Source: Isoetes taiwanensis (lineage: Eukaryota > Streptophyta > Lycopodiopsida > Isoetales > Isoetaceae). Taken from it: a stretch of DNA of 64,000 nucleotides. Shown one piece after another: positions 1 through 11,176 of the stretch (the first letter of the stretch is position 1; the number at the start of each line of letters is the position of its first letter). The stretch lies in the NCBI GenBank assembly GCA_021234155.1, contig JAJEKV010000010.1:12987339-13051338 (forward strand), written 5' to 3'. The position numbers and the translations under genes are program-made. Under the pieces are notes generated by a model. It searched no databases and was not told the DNA's origin. It was given only the letters and a program-made list of their open reading frames with translations.

Positions 1-79
1 TACTAGCCCATTGTATGGGTCCCATGACCTATTATTCTCCGTGGACGTTAAAAAACTATTCTATTCTATTCTTTTATTA
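1..79 (+). mobile_element. LINE 3' end with ATTCT tail (fragment)
   Basis: The first 79 bases match the last part of the LINE 3' end at about 21079-21149. Both have a 'gggtccca..' stretch, then 'ctccgtggacg', then a run of attct repeats. A short A/T simple-repeat tail is typical of some plant and algal non-LTR retrotransposons. Only the 3' tail is inside the window, so the coding part, if any, lies to the left. Confidence 0.6.
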
Positions 80-160
80 TTCGAATCGAGGAGACTTTTG
101 GCGTATGCATGGAAAAATGCATTTTTATTACTATTCTGATCACTTGTTTCTTGTATGGCA

Positions 161-711
161 AACATGCTTAAGAGGTGCTAATTGGTCATTGAACATTAAA
201 CCCTCCTAAACTTCGTTAATTCTAACTGAAGATGAACACGCATGACTATTACCAAACATAAGTAACGTATACGATATATACGTGACATCTTTTATTCACG
301 AAGCAATATAGATAAAAAATTGAAATCTAGAGCTCTTTAGATACATACCACAGGGATCCAAAATCAACGGTCGCATAATTGAGCAATACAATAGAAAGTT
401 GTACCAAGAACGATTAAATAGAAAGTTATGTGTAAACATGGGCGTGTTTCACGAAGGTGTAAATCATCATCAGGGTTTCGTATCTTATTATATGCAACTT
501 AGCACCATTTGAAGATGACTTAATATGAGTTAACAACCATATCAGTCCTGACTCGATAATAAAAATAGTATTTGTCCTACACGTCAGGAGGCAAAAGATA
601 CAAAGTTTATATTCAATGAAGTCGACTATATGAGTCAACACCTTGTAGATTTTCCCAAGATTTGTTTGACATGCTATCATAGTAACTATATGGTCTACCT
701 CATGCGGAGAC
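161..711 (+). repeat. AT-rich repeat, direct copy 1
   Basis: This block of about 550 bp starts 'aacatgctta' and reappears in the same orientation at 6544-7086, directly after the copia element. The copies differ by scattered substitutions and a short indel near 590-615. Related sequence occurs inverted near 63230-64000. No credible protein is encoded. Confidence 0.8.
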
Positions 712-1075
712 TTAAGATCAATTAATATCTAACTTGGACACTTTCAAAAAATGCCTTATTATATTGATAAAGTTGAAAACAAATCCCAACATGCATTATA
801 CTTCTTAGAGAACAAACCACAAACACATCAAATATGAGTTGCTTCTCCCTAAGCATTAACTTTCATCTATTAAAGGTCAAATAGGCTTCCAGTAAATGGA
901 TTTTTTTGCTTCAAAAAAATTGTAATGCACAAACTCCAAGGATTATCCAACACTCTTTTAGCCTTCTTGTACATTGCCTGAATCCCTAAATCTTAAATCC
1001 CATGAACAATAACCCTAGTAGATAGTAGTACAAGATTCTAGCGAAATATGCACGGATGAAAACACAATTGATTCT
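712..1075 (+). repeat. Inverted-repeat segment left of the copia insertion
   Basis: This stretch has no gene. It is the reverse complement of about 63570-63960; for example, the T-run 'ggatttttttgcttc' at 898 mirrors 'gaagcaaaaaaatcc' near 63735. A related direct copy of its end lies near 7735-7835. The copia element inserted at its right edge. Confidence 0.8.
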
Positions 1076-1080
1076 ACGAT

Positions 1081-1667
1081 TGTTAGATTTTGAGGTTATT
1101 GCATAATCTCTGCTTCACTGTCTTCCTGTTGCTTGTTGCTTCCGTATAGGGTGGACACAAACAGGTTAGGTTGCACAATCATCTGTAAGTGTGACTTAAC
1201 CCTAATGGTCTATGTTTTTCGTTTATCATTGTGAAACGTAGAAACCATTGAAGTTAATGGTCAAAAGACCAAAAAGCCCATATTCGCATTTTGGCCTGTG
1301 GGATAAATCAGTGAGCATGAAACTCTGAGCGGTGAAGCCTATCCATCTGGATTTTATGCCATGTCGGTCGTTCCTCTGTATATAGAATGGTGGTTAATCA
1401 AATGTTCGGTGTAGTGGTGAACTGTGAAGATCATACGAACCAAGGGAAGTTCGAGTTAATTTCACTGCAGTAAATTGCTGAATGACCATTATATGTTGAT
1501 GGTATTGTTTGAACTATTGCTTGTTTAATCTCAAAAGATTAATAAGCTTATAAGTTCCTTTACAATTTTGTTGTTAATATTTGTAAAGGGGTGTTGACAC
1601 TTGAATAAGGAAGAAGTTTTGATTTAATATTTGGTTGACTTATATTAACAAGTAGTCAAATTGTTCA
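1081..1667 (+). repeat. 5' LTR of copia-0
   Basis: A 587-bp LTR that starts TGTTAG and ends TTGTTCA. It is almost identical to the 3' copy; I see two substitutions (T/C) and one 32-bp length difference. Near-identity implies recent insertion. Confidence 0.95.
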
Positions 1668-1669
1668 TC

Positions 1670-1683
1670 TGGTATCAGAGCCC
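1670..1683 (+). promoter_or_regulatory. Primer-binding site (tRNA-iMet)
   Basis: TGGTATCAGAGCCC lies two bases after the 5' LTR. This is the usual initiator-tRNA-Met complementary site of plant LTR retrotransposons and primes minus-strand DNA synthesis. Confidence 0.9.
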
Positions 1684-1698
1684 AGGAGATTGAGAGCA

Positions 1699-2647
1699 AT
1701 GTCAAGTCGATTTGGTGCTGGCCCTTTGGCCACTGTTGAAGTTTATAAAGGGGGGCCTGGATTTCAGATTTGGAAAGATGCTGTGAAGCATGTACTAGAA
1801 GTTGAAGACTTATGGGATCTTGTAGATCCTGCTGTTGTTGTTGCTGATGCAGGTACTGTTAGCACTGCTGCAAGTAGTAGTACTACTGTTGCTGCAAAGG
1901 GAAAAGAAGCAGAGGGAGATGCTGCTAGTGCAGGGGAAGTTACTTCTGCTGAGAGCAGTGGAGCAAAGAGTCGTTCAAGCTTGGCCAAAATCAAAGAGGC
2001 TCAAGGAATCATTGCTTGCAAGGTTAGTCCTACAATTAGGCTAAAGTTGAGAAACAAAAGCCCTAGAGAAATGTGGATGTTCATGCTTAAGCATTATGAA
2101 GAAAAGACATCTTCACAAATAGATTTGTTGGACAAAGAATTAAGGAACCTTAAGCTTCATGAAGAGGATGATGTATCAGAGTTCTTTAATAAGTTTGACA
2201 ATATAATAGCTGACCTAGGAGGTGCTGGAGTTGAACTATCTGAAAGGTACCAGGTTTTAGCTATTGCAAGGGCTGTTATGGACAATGAACAATTGGGCTT
2301 GTTCATTAGAAATGTTGCCAAAAACAGGGATGAGGCTGAAACTATCATTAGAACTGAGATAGAACAGAAAAAAGTGACTAAGGGTGTTGAAGAAGAAACT
2401 GAAATTTTATGGTAAAAGACAAGATAAACTCATTTGTTACTATTGTCATGAATCTGGTCACATCAAAAGTAATTGTCCAAAACTTAAGAAAAATGAGTTC
2501 TTTTGCTATACTTGTGGTGGTCAAGGGCATTTGGCATCTAAGTGTCCTACCCCAAAGGAGTTTGGAAGAGGAAGAGGTACTTTTAATAGAGGAAGCAATG
2601 TTCCAAGAGGTCGAGGAGGAGCAAGAAGGTCTGCAGGAGCTTTATAA
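1699..2647 (+). pseudogene. gag: copia-0 gag with two CCHC zinc knuckles (frame-shifted)
   Basis: The capsid-like part is open from the ATG at 1699 to 2415. It begins with a copia-type gag N-terminus (GPGFQIWKDAVKHVL), has an Ala/Ser/Thr-rich insert, and then a UBN2-like helical region (EMWMFMLKHYEEKTSSQIDLL). The zinc-knuckle part lies in another frame from about 2384 to 2647. It contains CYYCHESGHIKSNC and CYTCGGQGHLASKC, two CX2CX4HX4C motifs, followed by an Arg/Gly-rich tail. One frame change near 2390-2415 separates the two parts. Gag packages the element RNA in virus-like particles. The frame change is either a decay mutation or a sequencing indel. Confidence 0.85.
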
Positions 2648-2744
2648 CTCAAGAGCATGAAGAAGGATCAAAAATTATAGATGAAGATGAGGTAAATTTG
2701 TTAAATTCAGTTCTTGAGAGTAAATCAAATACTAACAAATTATC

Positions 2745-4068
2745 TCATGCTCTTGTAGTTGATAGTGGAGCTGAAAGATCAGTAGTTCACTCTGCTGAGA
2801 TTCTTAAAAATTTAGAATAAGGAGAATCTAGAAGTGTTCAAGTAGGAAATGGAGCCTTGCAAAGGATTGAAGGAAGAGGATTATTGCAGCTATGGGATAT
2901 GCAAGGAAATTTAGTGGATATAAAAAATGTTTTGTGTGTGCCTGGAATTATTAAAAACTTAATTTATGTAAGCCAGTTGGTTGACTTGGGATACAGAATT
3001 GTATTTGATGATTCTGGATGTAATATTTGGTTGAATAATGAAATCAAGTTTCATGCCAAACGTGTTGGTAGATTGTTTCAGTTGGAACATGAAAGTGATT
3101 GCAAAATATTGATGCTTTCTGACTTTGAACTTTGGCACAATCGATTAGCTCACACACACTCAAATAATCTGAAGTTGTTAGCTAAGAAGGGTTTTATTAA
3201 ATATGAAAGTGGAGAAAAAGGGCATATTTGTGAAGGATGCATGTTGGGCAAACTACATAGACTGCCTTTTCACAAATCAAATAAAAAAACTAAGGAGATT
3301 CTTGAGCTGGTTCACACTGATTTATGTGGACCATTAAACATCAGGGGCAGAACTAACAAAAGGTATTTCATCTCATTCATTGATGATTACACTAGGAAAT
3401 GTAAATGTTATCTGCTACACAATAAAGCTCAAGCATTGGCAGCCTTCAAACAGTATGTAGCAGAATGTGAAAGGCAAACAGGGAAGAAATTAAAATGCAT
3501 AAGGTCTGATAGAGGAGGAGAATATCTTTCAGCAAAATTTAAAAGTTTCTGTGTTGCTAATGGGATTAGAAGGCAGCTAACTTGTAGATATAGTCCCCAA
3601 CAGAATGGGGTGGCAGAAAGAAGGAACAGAACATTGATGAATGCAGTAAGATCAATGATTAAAAACAGTGGATTACCCAACTATTTGTGGGAGGAAGCTT
3701 TACAAACTGCTAATACCATACAAAACAAACTTCCTTCCTCAAGCTTGCATGGGAATATTCCTGATTTAATGTGGTATGGAGAAAATTCAGAAACTAACTA
3801 TGAAAAGTTCAAAGTTTATGGATGTTTGGCTTATGTGCATAAACCAGATGAGCTAAGAAAAAAACTTGATGATAAGGCTGAAATTGGCTTCTTAGTAGGC
3901 TATGATAATCACTCTAAGGGTTACAGGATTTTTACCCCAGAAAACAAAAATATAATCATTAGCAGGGATGTTATTTTTTGTGAAGATGTGCTTTACAATC
4001 AAAGACATCAAATCACAAAAAGAGGTTCTTTGTTATGTGCCTTTGGAAATAACAACAAACTAGCTTGA
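2745..4068 (+). pseudogene. pol: copia-0 protease and integrase
   Basis: The aspartic protease motif reads LVVDSGAERSVVHSAE at about 2752-2800, followed by an in-frame TAA at 2818. The open frame from 2857 to 4068 contains the GAG-pre-integrase zinc-binding motif (HNRLAHTHSNNLK ... CEGCMLGK) and the integrase core. The core's catalytic Asp is in HTDLCGP, its second Asp in IDDYTRK, and its Glu region is RSDRGGEYL followed by YSPQQNGVAERRNRTL. A C-terminal VGYDNHSKGYRIF motif is also copia-type. Integrase inserts element DNA and makes the 5-bp TSD seen here. The frame shifts near 4010-4070, before reverse transcriptase. Confidence 0.9.
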
Positions 4069-4150
4069 TGATGAAGAGGAGGAGGAGAACAGTGAAAAAA
4101 ATAAAATAGTAGAAGATGTACCTCAAGTTCATAGGGCTGAAGCTGAACAT

Positions 4151-5578
4151 GTGGAGCAAGAGACTGCTGAAGCCAATAATTTACCAGAAAAAAGAATAAG
4201 GAAAAGAAAAACTGAAGCACAAAGACTTCTAGAAGAGATTCCATTTGACCAAGAAGCTTATGGGAGAACTGAGTTAGGTGGAAGTAAGAGACTAGAACAA
4301 ATGCAACAAGCAGATGAGATTGAACAAATTATGGCCATTCTAGAAGATAATGAAATACCCAGAACATTCGAGCAGGCCTTGGATAGTGTAAATGCAGAAG
4401 AATGGAAAAAAGCTATGAATGAGGAGTTGAATTCCTTTGTGGACACTCACACCTATGATGTAGTAAAACAACCTACTGGTCAGAACATAGTTGGCAGCAC
4501 ATGGATTTTTAGAATTAAAACAAATAGAGATGGATCAAAGAAATATAAAGCTCGGTTGGTTGCACAAGGCTATACTCAAAAGCAGGGGCAAGACTATGAT
4601 GAAACTTACTCTCCAATAGTTAAACTTACAAGCATAAGAGTTCTCCTAAGTTTGGCAAATGCTCTAGATTGTGAAATACATCACATGGATGTAAAGACTG
4701 CTTTCTTGAATGCTATACTAGAGGAAGATATATTTATGAAACAGGCACCTGGTTTTGAACAAGGAGAGAACTTGGTTTGGAAACTAAACAGGGCAGTATA
4801 TGGACTAAAACAAGCTCCAAGGGAATGGTATCTTTGTATGGATACTTTTCTTAGGGAGCAGGGTCTGGAAAAATTACAAAATGATGGTAATCTATACAGA
4901 TACAGAATAGAGAATGATTTCTGTATTATAGCCTTATATGTAGATGATTGCATCATGATGGCAAATTCCATTAAAGTGCTAAATGCTTGCAAAGACATTC
5001 TGAAACACAGATTTAAAATGACAGATTTAGGTTCCTTACAAAAATTTCTAGGCATTGAAGTTGTGAGAGACAGGGAAAAGAAAATACTCAAGTTGAAGCA
5101 AAGAAGTCACATAGAAAACATGTTAAAAAAATTTAATATGGAGGAGGCTGGTACAGTTAGAACTCCAATAGTGCCAGGTCATAATCTTACTGACAACATT
5201 GAAGCAGATGTAGCAGAACTTAAGTACGTGGAACAAGCACCATATCGTGCTCTAATAGGTTGTCTTTTGTACTTGAGCAACAATACCAGGCCAGATATAT
5301 GTTATGCAGTCAATATTCTCAGTAGGAGGTGTAGTAATCCATGCAAAATACATTGGCTGGCAGCAAAGAGGGTACTGAAATACTTGAAAGGAACACAAGA
5401 TTTTGGTATAACTTTTGATGACAATAATCTACAAATGCATGCTTATTCAGATGCTGACTGGGCAGGAGACCAAACAGACAGAAAGGAAATCTACAACAGG
5501 TTATGTGGTTTATCTTGCAGGTGGTGCTATTACATGGAGAACAAAAAAGCAGTCTGCAATTGCTCTATCTTCAGCTGA
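4151..5578 (+). CDS. pol: copia-0 reverse transcriptase
   Basis: This is a 475-residue open frame. It has an acidic linker, then the copia RVT_2 domain: STWIFRIKTNRDGSKKYKARLVAQGYTQ (split here over two motifs), [45 protein letters not shown], and the catalytic ALYVDDCIM (YVDD box). After the DIKH-like RFKMTDLGSLQKFLGIEV motif it runs into the start of RNase H (AYSDADWAGD), where the frame changes. The reverse transcriptase appears complete. It should be read with integrase and RNase H as one polyprotein now broken by frame changes. Confidence 0.93.
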   Translation: MEQETAEANNLPEKRIRKRKTEAQRLLEEIPFDQEAYGRTELGGSKRLEQMQQADEIEQIMAILEDNEIPRTFEQALDSVNAEEWKKAMNEELNSFVDTHTYDVVKQPTGQNIVGSTWIFRIKTNRDGSKKYKARLVAQGYTQKQGQDYDETYSPIVKLTSIRVLLSLANALDCEIHHMDVKTAFLNAILEEDIFMKQAPGFEQGENLVWKLNRAVYGLKQAPREWYLCMDTFLREQGLEKLQNDGNLYRYRIENDFCIIALYVDDCIMMANSIKVLNACKDILKHRFKMTDLGSLQKFLGIEVVRDREKKILKLKQRSHIENMLKKFNMEEAGTVRTPIVPGHNLTDNIEADVAELKYVEQAPYRALIGCLLYLSNNTRPDICYAVNILSRRCSNPCKIHWLAAKRVLKYLKGTQDFGITFDDNNLQMHAYSDADWAGDQTDRKEIYNRLCGLSCRWCYYMENKKAVCNCSIFS

Positions 5579-5945
5579 AGCTGAATATGCTGCCTCATGT
5601 CTTCTATCTAGGGAAATAATCTGGCTTAGAAGATTGTTGGAGGAGCTAAATGTTAAGCAGGTTAATCCCACTGTCATTTTCTCTGATAGCCAGAGCTGCA
5701 TAGCAATTGTTAAGAACCCTGTTGAACATGAAAGAACAAAACACATAGAGTTGAGCATGCACTATATCAGAGATCAAGCTGCAAGAGGAAATATTCAAAT
5801 GAAATATGTTGGAACTGAAAGGCAAATTGCAGATATTTTCACTAAAGGGCTTGCTGAGAACAAATTTACAAAGTTTCAGAAATCTTTAAAGGTGCATTGT
5901 TTATGCAATGAAGGAGGAGTGTTAGATTTTGAGGTCATTGCATAA
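5415..5945 (+). pseudogene. pol: copia-0 RNase H
   Basis: The copia RNase H continues in a second frame. It shows KSTTGYVVYLAGGAITW, then [16 protein letters not shown], then SDSQSCIAIVKNPVEHERTKHIEL, and HYIRDQAARG. These are the standard motifs of the Ty1/copia C-terminal RNase H. The start overlaps the end of the reverse-transcriptase frame around 5500, where one base change would join them. The stop at 5943-5945 lies inside the 3' LTR, which is common in copia elements. Confidence 0.88.
5907..5919 (+). promoter_or_regulatory. Polypurine tract of copia-0
   Basis: The purine-rich 'aatgaaggaggag' immediately precedes the TG of the 3' LTR. It is the expected plus-strand primer site. Confidence 0.8.
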
Positions 5946-6538
5946 TCTCTGCTTCACTGTCTTCCTGTTGCTTGTTGCTTCCGTATAGGGTGGACACAAA
6001 CAGGTTAGGTTGCACAATCATCTGTAAGTGTGACTTAACCCTAATGGTCTATGTTTTTCGTTTATCATTGTGAAACGTAGAAACCATTGAAGTTAATGGT
6101 CAAAAGACCAAAAAGCCCATATTCGCATTTTGGCCTGTGGGATAAATCAGTGAGCATGAAACTCTGAGCGGTGAAGCCTATCCATCCGGATTTTATGCCA
6201 TGTCGGTCGTTCCTCTGTATATAGAATGGTGGTTAATCAAATGTTCGGTGTAGTGGGAAGGAGATGAGATCGTTCATACACGATTTGGTGAACTGTGAAG
6301 ATCATACGAACCAAGGGAAGTTCGAGTTAATTTCACTGCAGTAAATTGCTGAATGACCATTATATGTTGATGGTATTGTTTGAACTATTGCTTGTTTAAT
6401 CTCAAAAGATTAATAAGCTTATAAGTTCCTTTACAATTTTGTTGTTAATATTTGTAAAGGGGTGTTGACACTTGAATAAGGAAGAAGTTTTGATTTAATA
6501 TTTGGTTGACTTATATTAACAAGTAGTCAAATTGTTCA
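5920..6538 (+). repeat. 3' LTR of copia-0
   Basis: This 619-bp copy is identical in layout to the 5' LTR but carries 32 extra bases near 6256-6288, around 'gggaaggagatgag'. It ends TTGTTCA and is followed by the acgat duplication. Confidence 0.95.
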
Positions 6539-6543
6539 ACGAT

Positions 6544-7086
6544 AACATGCTTAAGAGGTGCTAATTGGTCACTGAACATTAAACCCGCCTAAACTTCGTT
6601 AATTCTAACTGAAGATGAACACGCATGACTATTACCAAACATAAGTAACGTATACGATATATGCGTGACATCTTTTATTCACGAAGCAATGTAGATAAAA
6701 CAATTGAAATCTACAGCCCTTTAGATATGTACCACAGGGATCCAAAATCAATGGTCGCATAATTGAGCAATACAATAGAAAGTTGTACCAAGAACGGTTA
6801 AATAGAAAGTTATGTGTAAACATGGGCGTGTTTCACGAAGGTGTAAATCGTCATCAGGGTTTCGTATCTTGTTATATGCAACTTAGCGCCATTGGAAGAT
6901 GACTTAATATGAGTTAACAACCATATCAGTCCTGACTCGATAATAAAAATAGTATTTGTCCTACACGTAAGGAGGCACAAGTTACTATGAAGTCGACTAT
7001 ACGAGTCAACACCTTGTAGATTTTCCCAAGATTTGTTTGACATGCTATCATAGTAACTATATGGTCTACCTCTTGCGGAGACATAA
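6544..7086 (+). repeat. AT-rich repeat, direct copy 2
   Basis: Same-orientation copy of 161-711, starting at the same 'aacatgctta'. It follows the copia TSD directly, so the copia element sits at or near a junction between two tandem repeat units. Confidence 0.8.
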
Positions 7087-7860
7087 GGTCTATCACATTA
7101 AACGTCGAATTCTAATTGTAATAAATTAGCACCACGGATTACCCATGTCTCTCGTCTACATATGCCTATGGATCATTATTCAACTTCCAAGATAGCAAAC
7201 ATTACTAAATATTTCTATTTGCAAGACCCCAGCTCATTAAGTTAGCAATACATTACTGTGATAGTTTCGTAATTGAACATAAGCACACATAACTATTAGA
7301 AAAGATAGGGAACATATCAAATATCCACAAGAAGCTAGGAGGCAACTTTCCTCTAGCCTCTCAAAATTTACCTCATCTTAACAATTTGTCCTAGATGCCT
7401 TCGCTACTTTTCTAAATTCCCTAAAATTTCCTAGGTTCAAAAAAGTACCCTCGCAATTTAATATAAATTCCACAACATTTGAAATTAGCAATTCAAATGT
7501 TCTAATGTAGATTTTACTTCTAATTCCCCTATTAAAGTACAAATTATATCCCACCCAAGATAATTAGGATTCACAAACAAAACTAAACAATAGGCTCCCA
7601 CACAGGCTTGACTAACAAATTCCACTCAAGTACTCCCCAAAGCATAAGCAGCCATGAACGTTGGTCCAAGTTGTCATGTAATATTACATTTCTACAATGG
7701 CATTGTTCTTATTAACATGTTCCCAATCTAGATCTTAAATCCCATGAACAATAACCCTAATAGATAGTAGTGCAGGACCCTAGCAAAATGTGCATAGATG
7801 AAAACACAATCGACTCCATCATAAGAAAGTTTAGATTGTGCGAGTGTACTATACGAGGTC
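7087..7860 (+). repeat. Tandem unit B of the left inverted-repeat block
   Basis: Starts 'tctatcacattaaacgtcg' and contains the landmark 'tatgcctatggatcattatt'. A second copy begins at 7930. Inverted copies lie near 58800-59060 and 60190-60960. No gene is visible; the sequence is AT-rich. Confidence 0.8.
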
Positions 7861-7928
7861 AATATCTAAGTTGAAGCACACTTTCAATAAAAGCTTCATT
7901 ACTTCGATAATCTTGGAAAGAAATCCCA

Positions 7929-8345
7929 AGATCTATCACATTAAACGTCGAATTCTAATTGTAATAAATTAGGACCAGGGATTACCCATGTCCCTCATCT
8001 ATATATGCCTATGGATCATTATTGAACTTCCAAGATAGTAAACGTTACTAAATATTTCTATTTGCAAGGCCCCGCCTCATTAACTTACCACTACATTACT
8101 GTGATAGTTTCCTAATTGAAGATAAACACATATAACTATTAAAAAAGATAGGTAACATATCAAATATCCAAAAGAAGCTACGAGGCAACTTTCCTCTACT
8201 ATATTCCTTTCAAAATTTACCTCGTCTTAACAGTTGCCCTAGATTCCTTCGATGCTTTCCTAAATTCCCTAAAATTTCCCTATGTTAAAAAAAGTACCCT
8301 CAAAATTTCCCGAGTTTCTGCGAAAATTAAATTGGGCTCCATCAA
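7929..8345 (+). repeat. Tandem unit B' of the left inverted-repeat block
   Basis: Second, diverged direct copy of the unit at 7087. Its reverse complement is at about 58490-59060, where the landmark is followed by 'gaggcggggccttgcaaatag'. It encodes no credible protein. Confidence 0.8.
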
Positions 8346-8970
8346 GTGAACTCAATATATAAGGTGAAAGCCGATGGTTGTCCATTTAGCGAATGTAATC
8401 CTTCATGTTATGAACTTGAGATAGTTTTTTGTTCAGTGGACATATTGTCAAATTTATGTTCATTCAGATTCTACAAAAGGAACAACCATAAAGAAGTGAC
8501 ACTAAGTTCTAACCAATTGTTTTTTGGAAAGACCATTAAAAGATTTTCTTGCTTCCTTTATTTTACATAACCATTCAATAACTCAAATCCATTGCCTGCA
8601 CTTACTTTAATTTGGTCAATGCACCACGGGAGCCTTTGCAAAATGAACATCTACGAGTGCATCCTTGGGCTAATACCCAATTGAACACCCCTACTACAAA
8701 AAAAGGCAGACAGAAACCTCCAAAAGTAAAGACGAGAATAAATCTGAACAAAATACAGGACCACGTTTCATGGCCAAACATGACCTTTTTGACAACTCAT
8801 CTTCATATCCAATTTCTCTTGAGCAGTTTCGAATACAATCCTAGTTGCATTTACTAATCATTGAGGCAATGGTGTGTAAGTTGCATACTGCCTGTATATA
8901 TGAGGATGGTGCAAGTTCCTTAGATTCTGCAAGAGTCTCTTAGATTCCATGAGATTGACATTTCCAAAGG
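8346..8970 (+). repeat. Inner end of the left inverted-repeat arm
   Basis: Mirrors about 57745-58490 in reverse complement. Homology ends near 8970, where the arms diverge after 'gagattgacatt'. A 74-codon open frame (8346-8570, likely non-genic) is preserved in the mirror copy at 58244-58468 with three residue changes that I can see. The right arm holds about 100 bp near 58000-58090 that is missing here. Confidence 0.8.
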
Positions 8971-9239
8971 AGGATATGGTCCAAAGGAGGACCAACGGTC
9001 GTGCATGTTATATAGTTGCTCGGGGGAGAGCTTAGGACATACGTGTTTTGGCTAAGAGCTTGTGGTTGGTGGTGAGATAGTGTGCAACGTCGATAGTTTA
9101 TTTTGGGAGCAACATATTTCGATAGCTAATTCTTCTGCAAATGTTAACTTTGAAGACAAGAACTCAAGAAGAAACTTTTTGAGATAGAAAATGATAATTT
9201 CCTCATGAAGGAAAAACTTGCAAGAGCTTGATTCTCTTC
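8971..9239. other. Unassigned stretch
   Basis: I see no gene, repeat or site here. The sequence starts where inverted-repeat homology ends. Confidence 0.5.
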
Positions 9240-9675
9240 AAGAGCAGGTGGTGCAGTTGCAATAGGCTGCAGGGCATCCATGTAGTGGTATCAAGACTGG
9301 TGCCAATATCAAAACTAAATTTAAAATATATTCTACGAGTACTTGTGACGCGGATGAGTTTTTCGCATGGCACTTAGTTATATTTTGTGGAGCATCATCT
9401 TGATGGTGTTGCAAAGACTGGTGGCTAGATATCCAGAAGAACTAGTCCGTCGATCAATCCATTAGCACCTTTGCAGAAGTTGAAAAGCAAATTAACAATT
9501 GTTTTTGTATCATAATTGGGAGCGAGATCTTATCACTAAATGGAATAAATTGCCTCAATAACATGGAAACCGTTCGAGCCTTCGTCGCTGAGTTTTAAGC
9601 CAGCTTAGTAAAAATGTTATTGAGAAGTCTGAAAAACTCATAGGTAGAGTTCATTGTTGGCCACGGGCAAAGCTC
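9240..9675 (+). pseudogene. Degraded Ty3/gypsy gag fragment
   Basis: With stops and frame changes ignored, short stretches resemble retrotransposon gag: RLVARYPEELVRRSI, and NWERDLITKWNKLPQ followed by a region like the usual 'F-x-x-L-x-Q' segment. It sits directly before an LTR-like block, which fits the remnant of an internal region. The call rests on weak motif similarity only. Confidence 0.35.
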
Positions 9676-11176
9676 TGTGACGTCCCCTGATCATATACGA
9701 TGCTCCCATCGTACACAAATTGGGGATTCCCCCTCTTTGGCCATGCTATCATCGAGAGGCCGCCCATCTGACGTGGGATTCCCGATGGTGGGCAGGAATC
9801 CTACGTGGGAGGACTGGATGTGTCATTTACCCCGTCTCTCTCAGGATCCACCTAGCAATGCGGAAGCATTTAACATAAGTACATAACAACAAATAATACA
9901 TATAACCACCCCGGAGGGTGGAGATCACCATAACAATATGAGCTATCATCATAACAATATAGACAACAATGGCGCATCCTACCCAAGGCTCAGACTCAAG
10001 GTATGACTGACGGCTTGGGGCCTCTAGAGGTCAAAGCAGACAGAATTCATGGCAAATGGATTTGGCTGGCATAGAACATGGTCGTTAGGTAGTCCACTCC
10101 ATTCGTCCCTCCTGTGCATACTTTGCAGATAGGCTGATAAGTTTTGGAACCGGACCGTAGCCCGCCCAGGGCATAGCCAAAGGGGCTACTCCTAGGTTGC
10201 ATCTCCCCAGTTCCCATGAGGCAGGAGGAGATCGCTCTCCCCTCCAGAGGATACATTCTAATGACAGGCAGACTAGAGAGCCACTGCTCGTCTATGACTT
10301 TAACCCCATTGAAGGTGACCTCACCACCCAAGAGGTGTTGAGCCCATACTAGAGCCACACGCAGTGCATAAGGTATTAGGCCTAGTCCGTAATGTTCCCC
10401 AGTAAGCTTTAAACACCAGAGAGATCAACTGCCATCGGGCAAGTTCCCCCTTGTCAACCGGTCTGGCCTCCACCCACAGCGCATGCGGGCTCTCATGCAT
10501 AGGCCGCATTAATTGGGAGTTAATGAGGCTAATCTAGGATCATGTCTACTAAGATTTGGATCTCTACTCCCCTTCCCGATACACAGGAGTGCGAACAGAT
10601 CATACATCATAGAACCGTATGAATCGAAATAACAAAATATCACATAAATCTAACCTAAACATACATAGTTAGGGTTCATTAGTCAGTTCTTGGTATCTAT
10701 GGGTTATATAGGGACAAGAATGGCTAATGGCTGATCTAAGAATTAAACAAGGTAGCTGGCACCTACCGGATCCTTGGCTGCCGGGCATTCCTCCTCTGCA
10801 AGCATCCATGGCAGCGATCGAAGCGGCTGTTGGCGGACTCAAGGTTGCTGAAGGCGACCTGTTGGGCGTGAATCCAATGCAACTGAGACGTTCGCTGCTG
10901 GAGGGCGATCTGCTGCTACTGGGTGCTGATTACGAGGTAGCCAAAAGGGGCGCGCTTTAGGGTAGCCCCTTTTGTAGAAAGGGCACTTTTTAGGGTACTC
11001 TTTAGGGGTTGGGAATGAAAGGTCAGGTCAATGGGGTTGTGCCATGTGGCAGTCAGCTTAATATATTCACATGTTGCAATATGTGCAATATATTGGGGTC
11101 TAGGGGTTGCACCCCCCATGGGGAATCTATACCGGCTAACGTGTACATGTCATACATATGGCATGTACTAGTGACA
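9676..11176. repeat. Solo-LTR-like block of the gypsy-B family (diverged)
   Basis: Begins TGTGACGTCCCCTGA, as gypsy B LTRs begin TGTGACGCTCCCTGA, and ends near 'ctagtgaca'. Shared LTR landmarks are 'gcggaagcat', 'accaccccggagggtgg' (gypsy B: 'accacctcgaagggtgg') and 'ctataccgg' near the end. The length, about 1.5 kb, matches the 1579-1583 bp LTRs of gypsy B. I see no TSD, so it could be a solo LTR or the remaining LTR of a truncated element. Open frames inside are not credible genes. Confidence 0.6.

Larger units (their letters stand above)
1076..6543 (+). mobile_element. Ty1/copia retrotransposon (copia-0), recent insertion with TSD
   Basis: The element spans 1081-6538 (5458 bp) and is flanked by the 5-bp duplication acgat at 1076-1080 and 6539-6543. 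It has two nearly identical LTRs, a tRNA-iMet primer site, gag with two zinc knuckles, protease, integrase, reverse transcriptase and RNase H in copia order, and a purine tract before the 3' LTR. The open frames are interrupted by several frame changes and one stop, so this copy is probably not autonomous. It inserted in the left inverted-repeat block and post-dates it. Confidence 0.95.

Noticed and set aside
4681-5091. 136-codon minus-strand frame inside copia-0 RT
   Set aside because: It is antisense to a well-supported reverse transcriptase domain.
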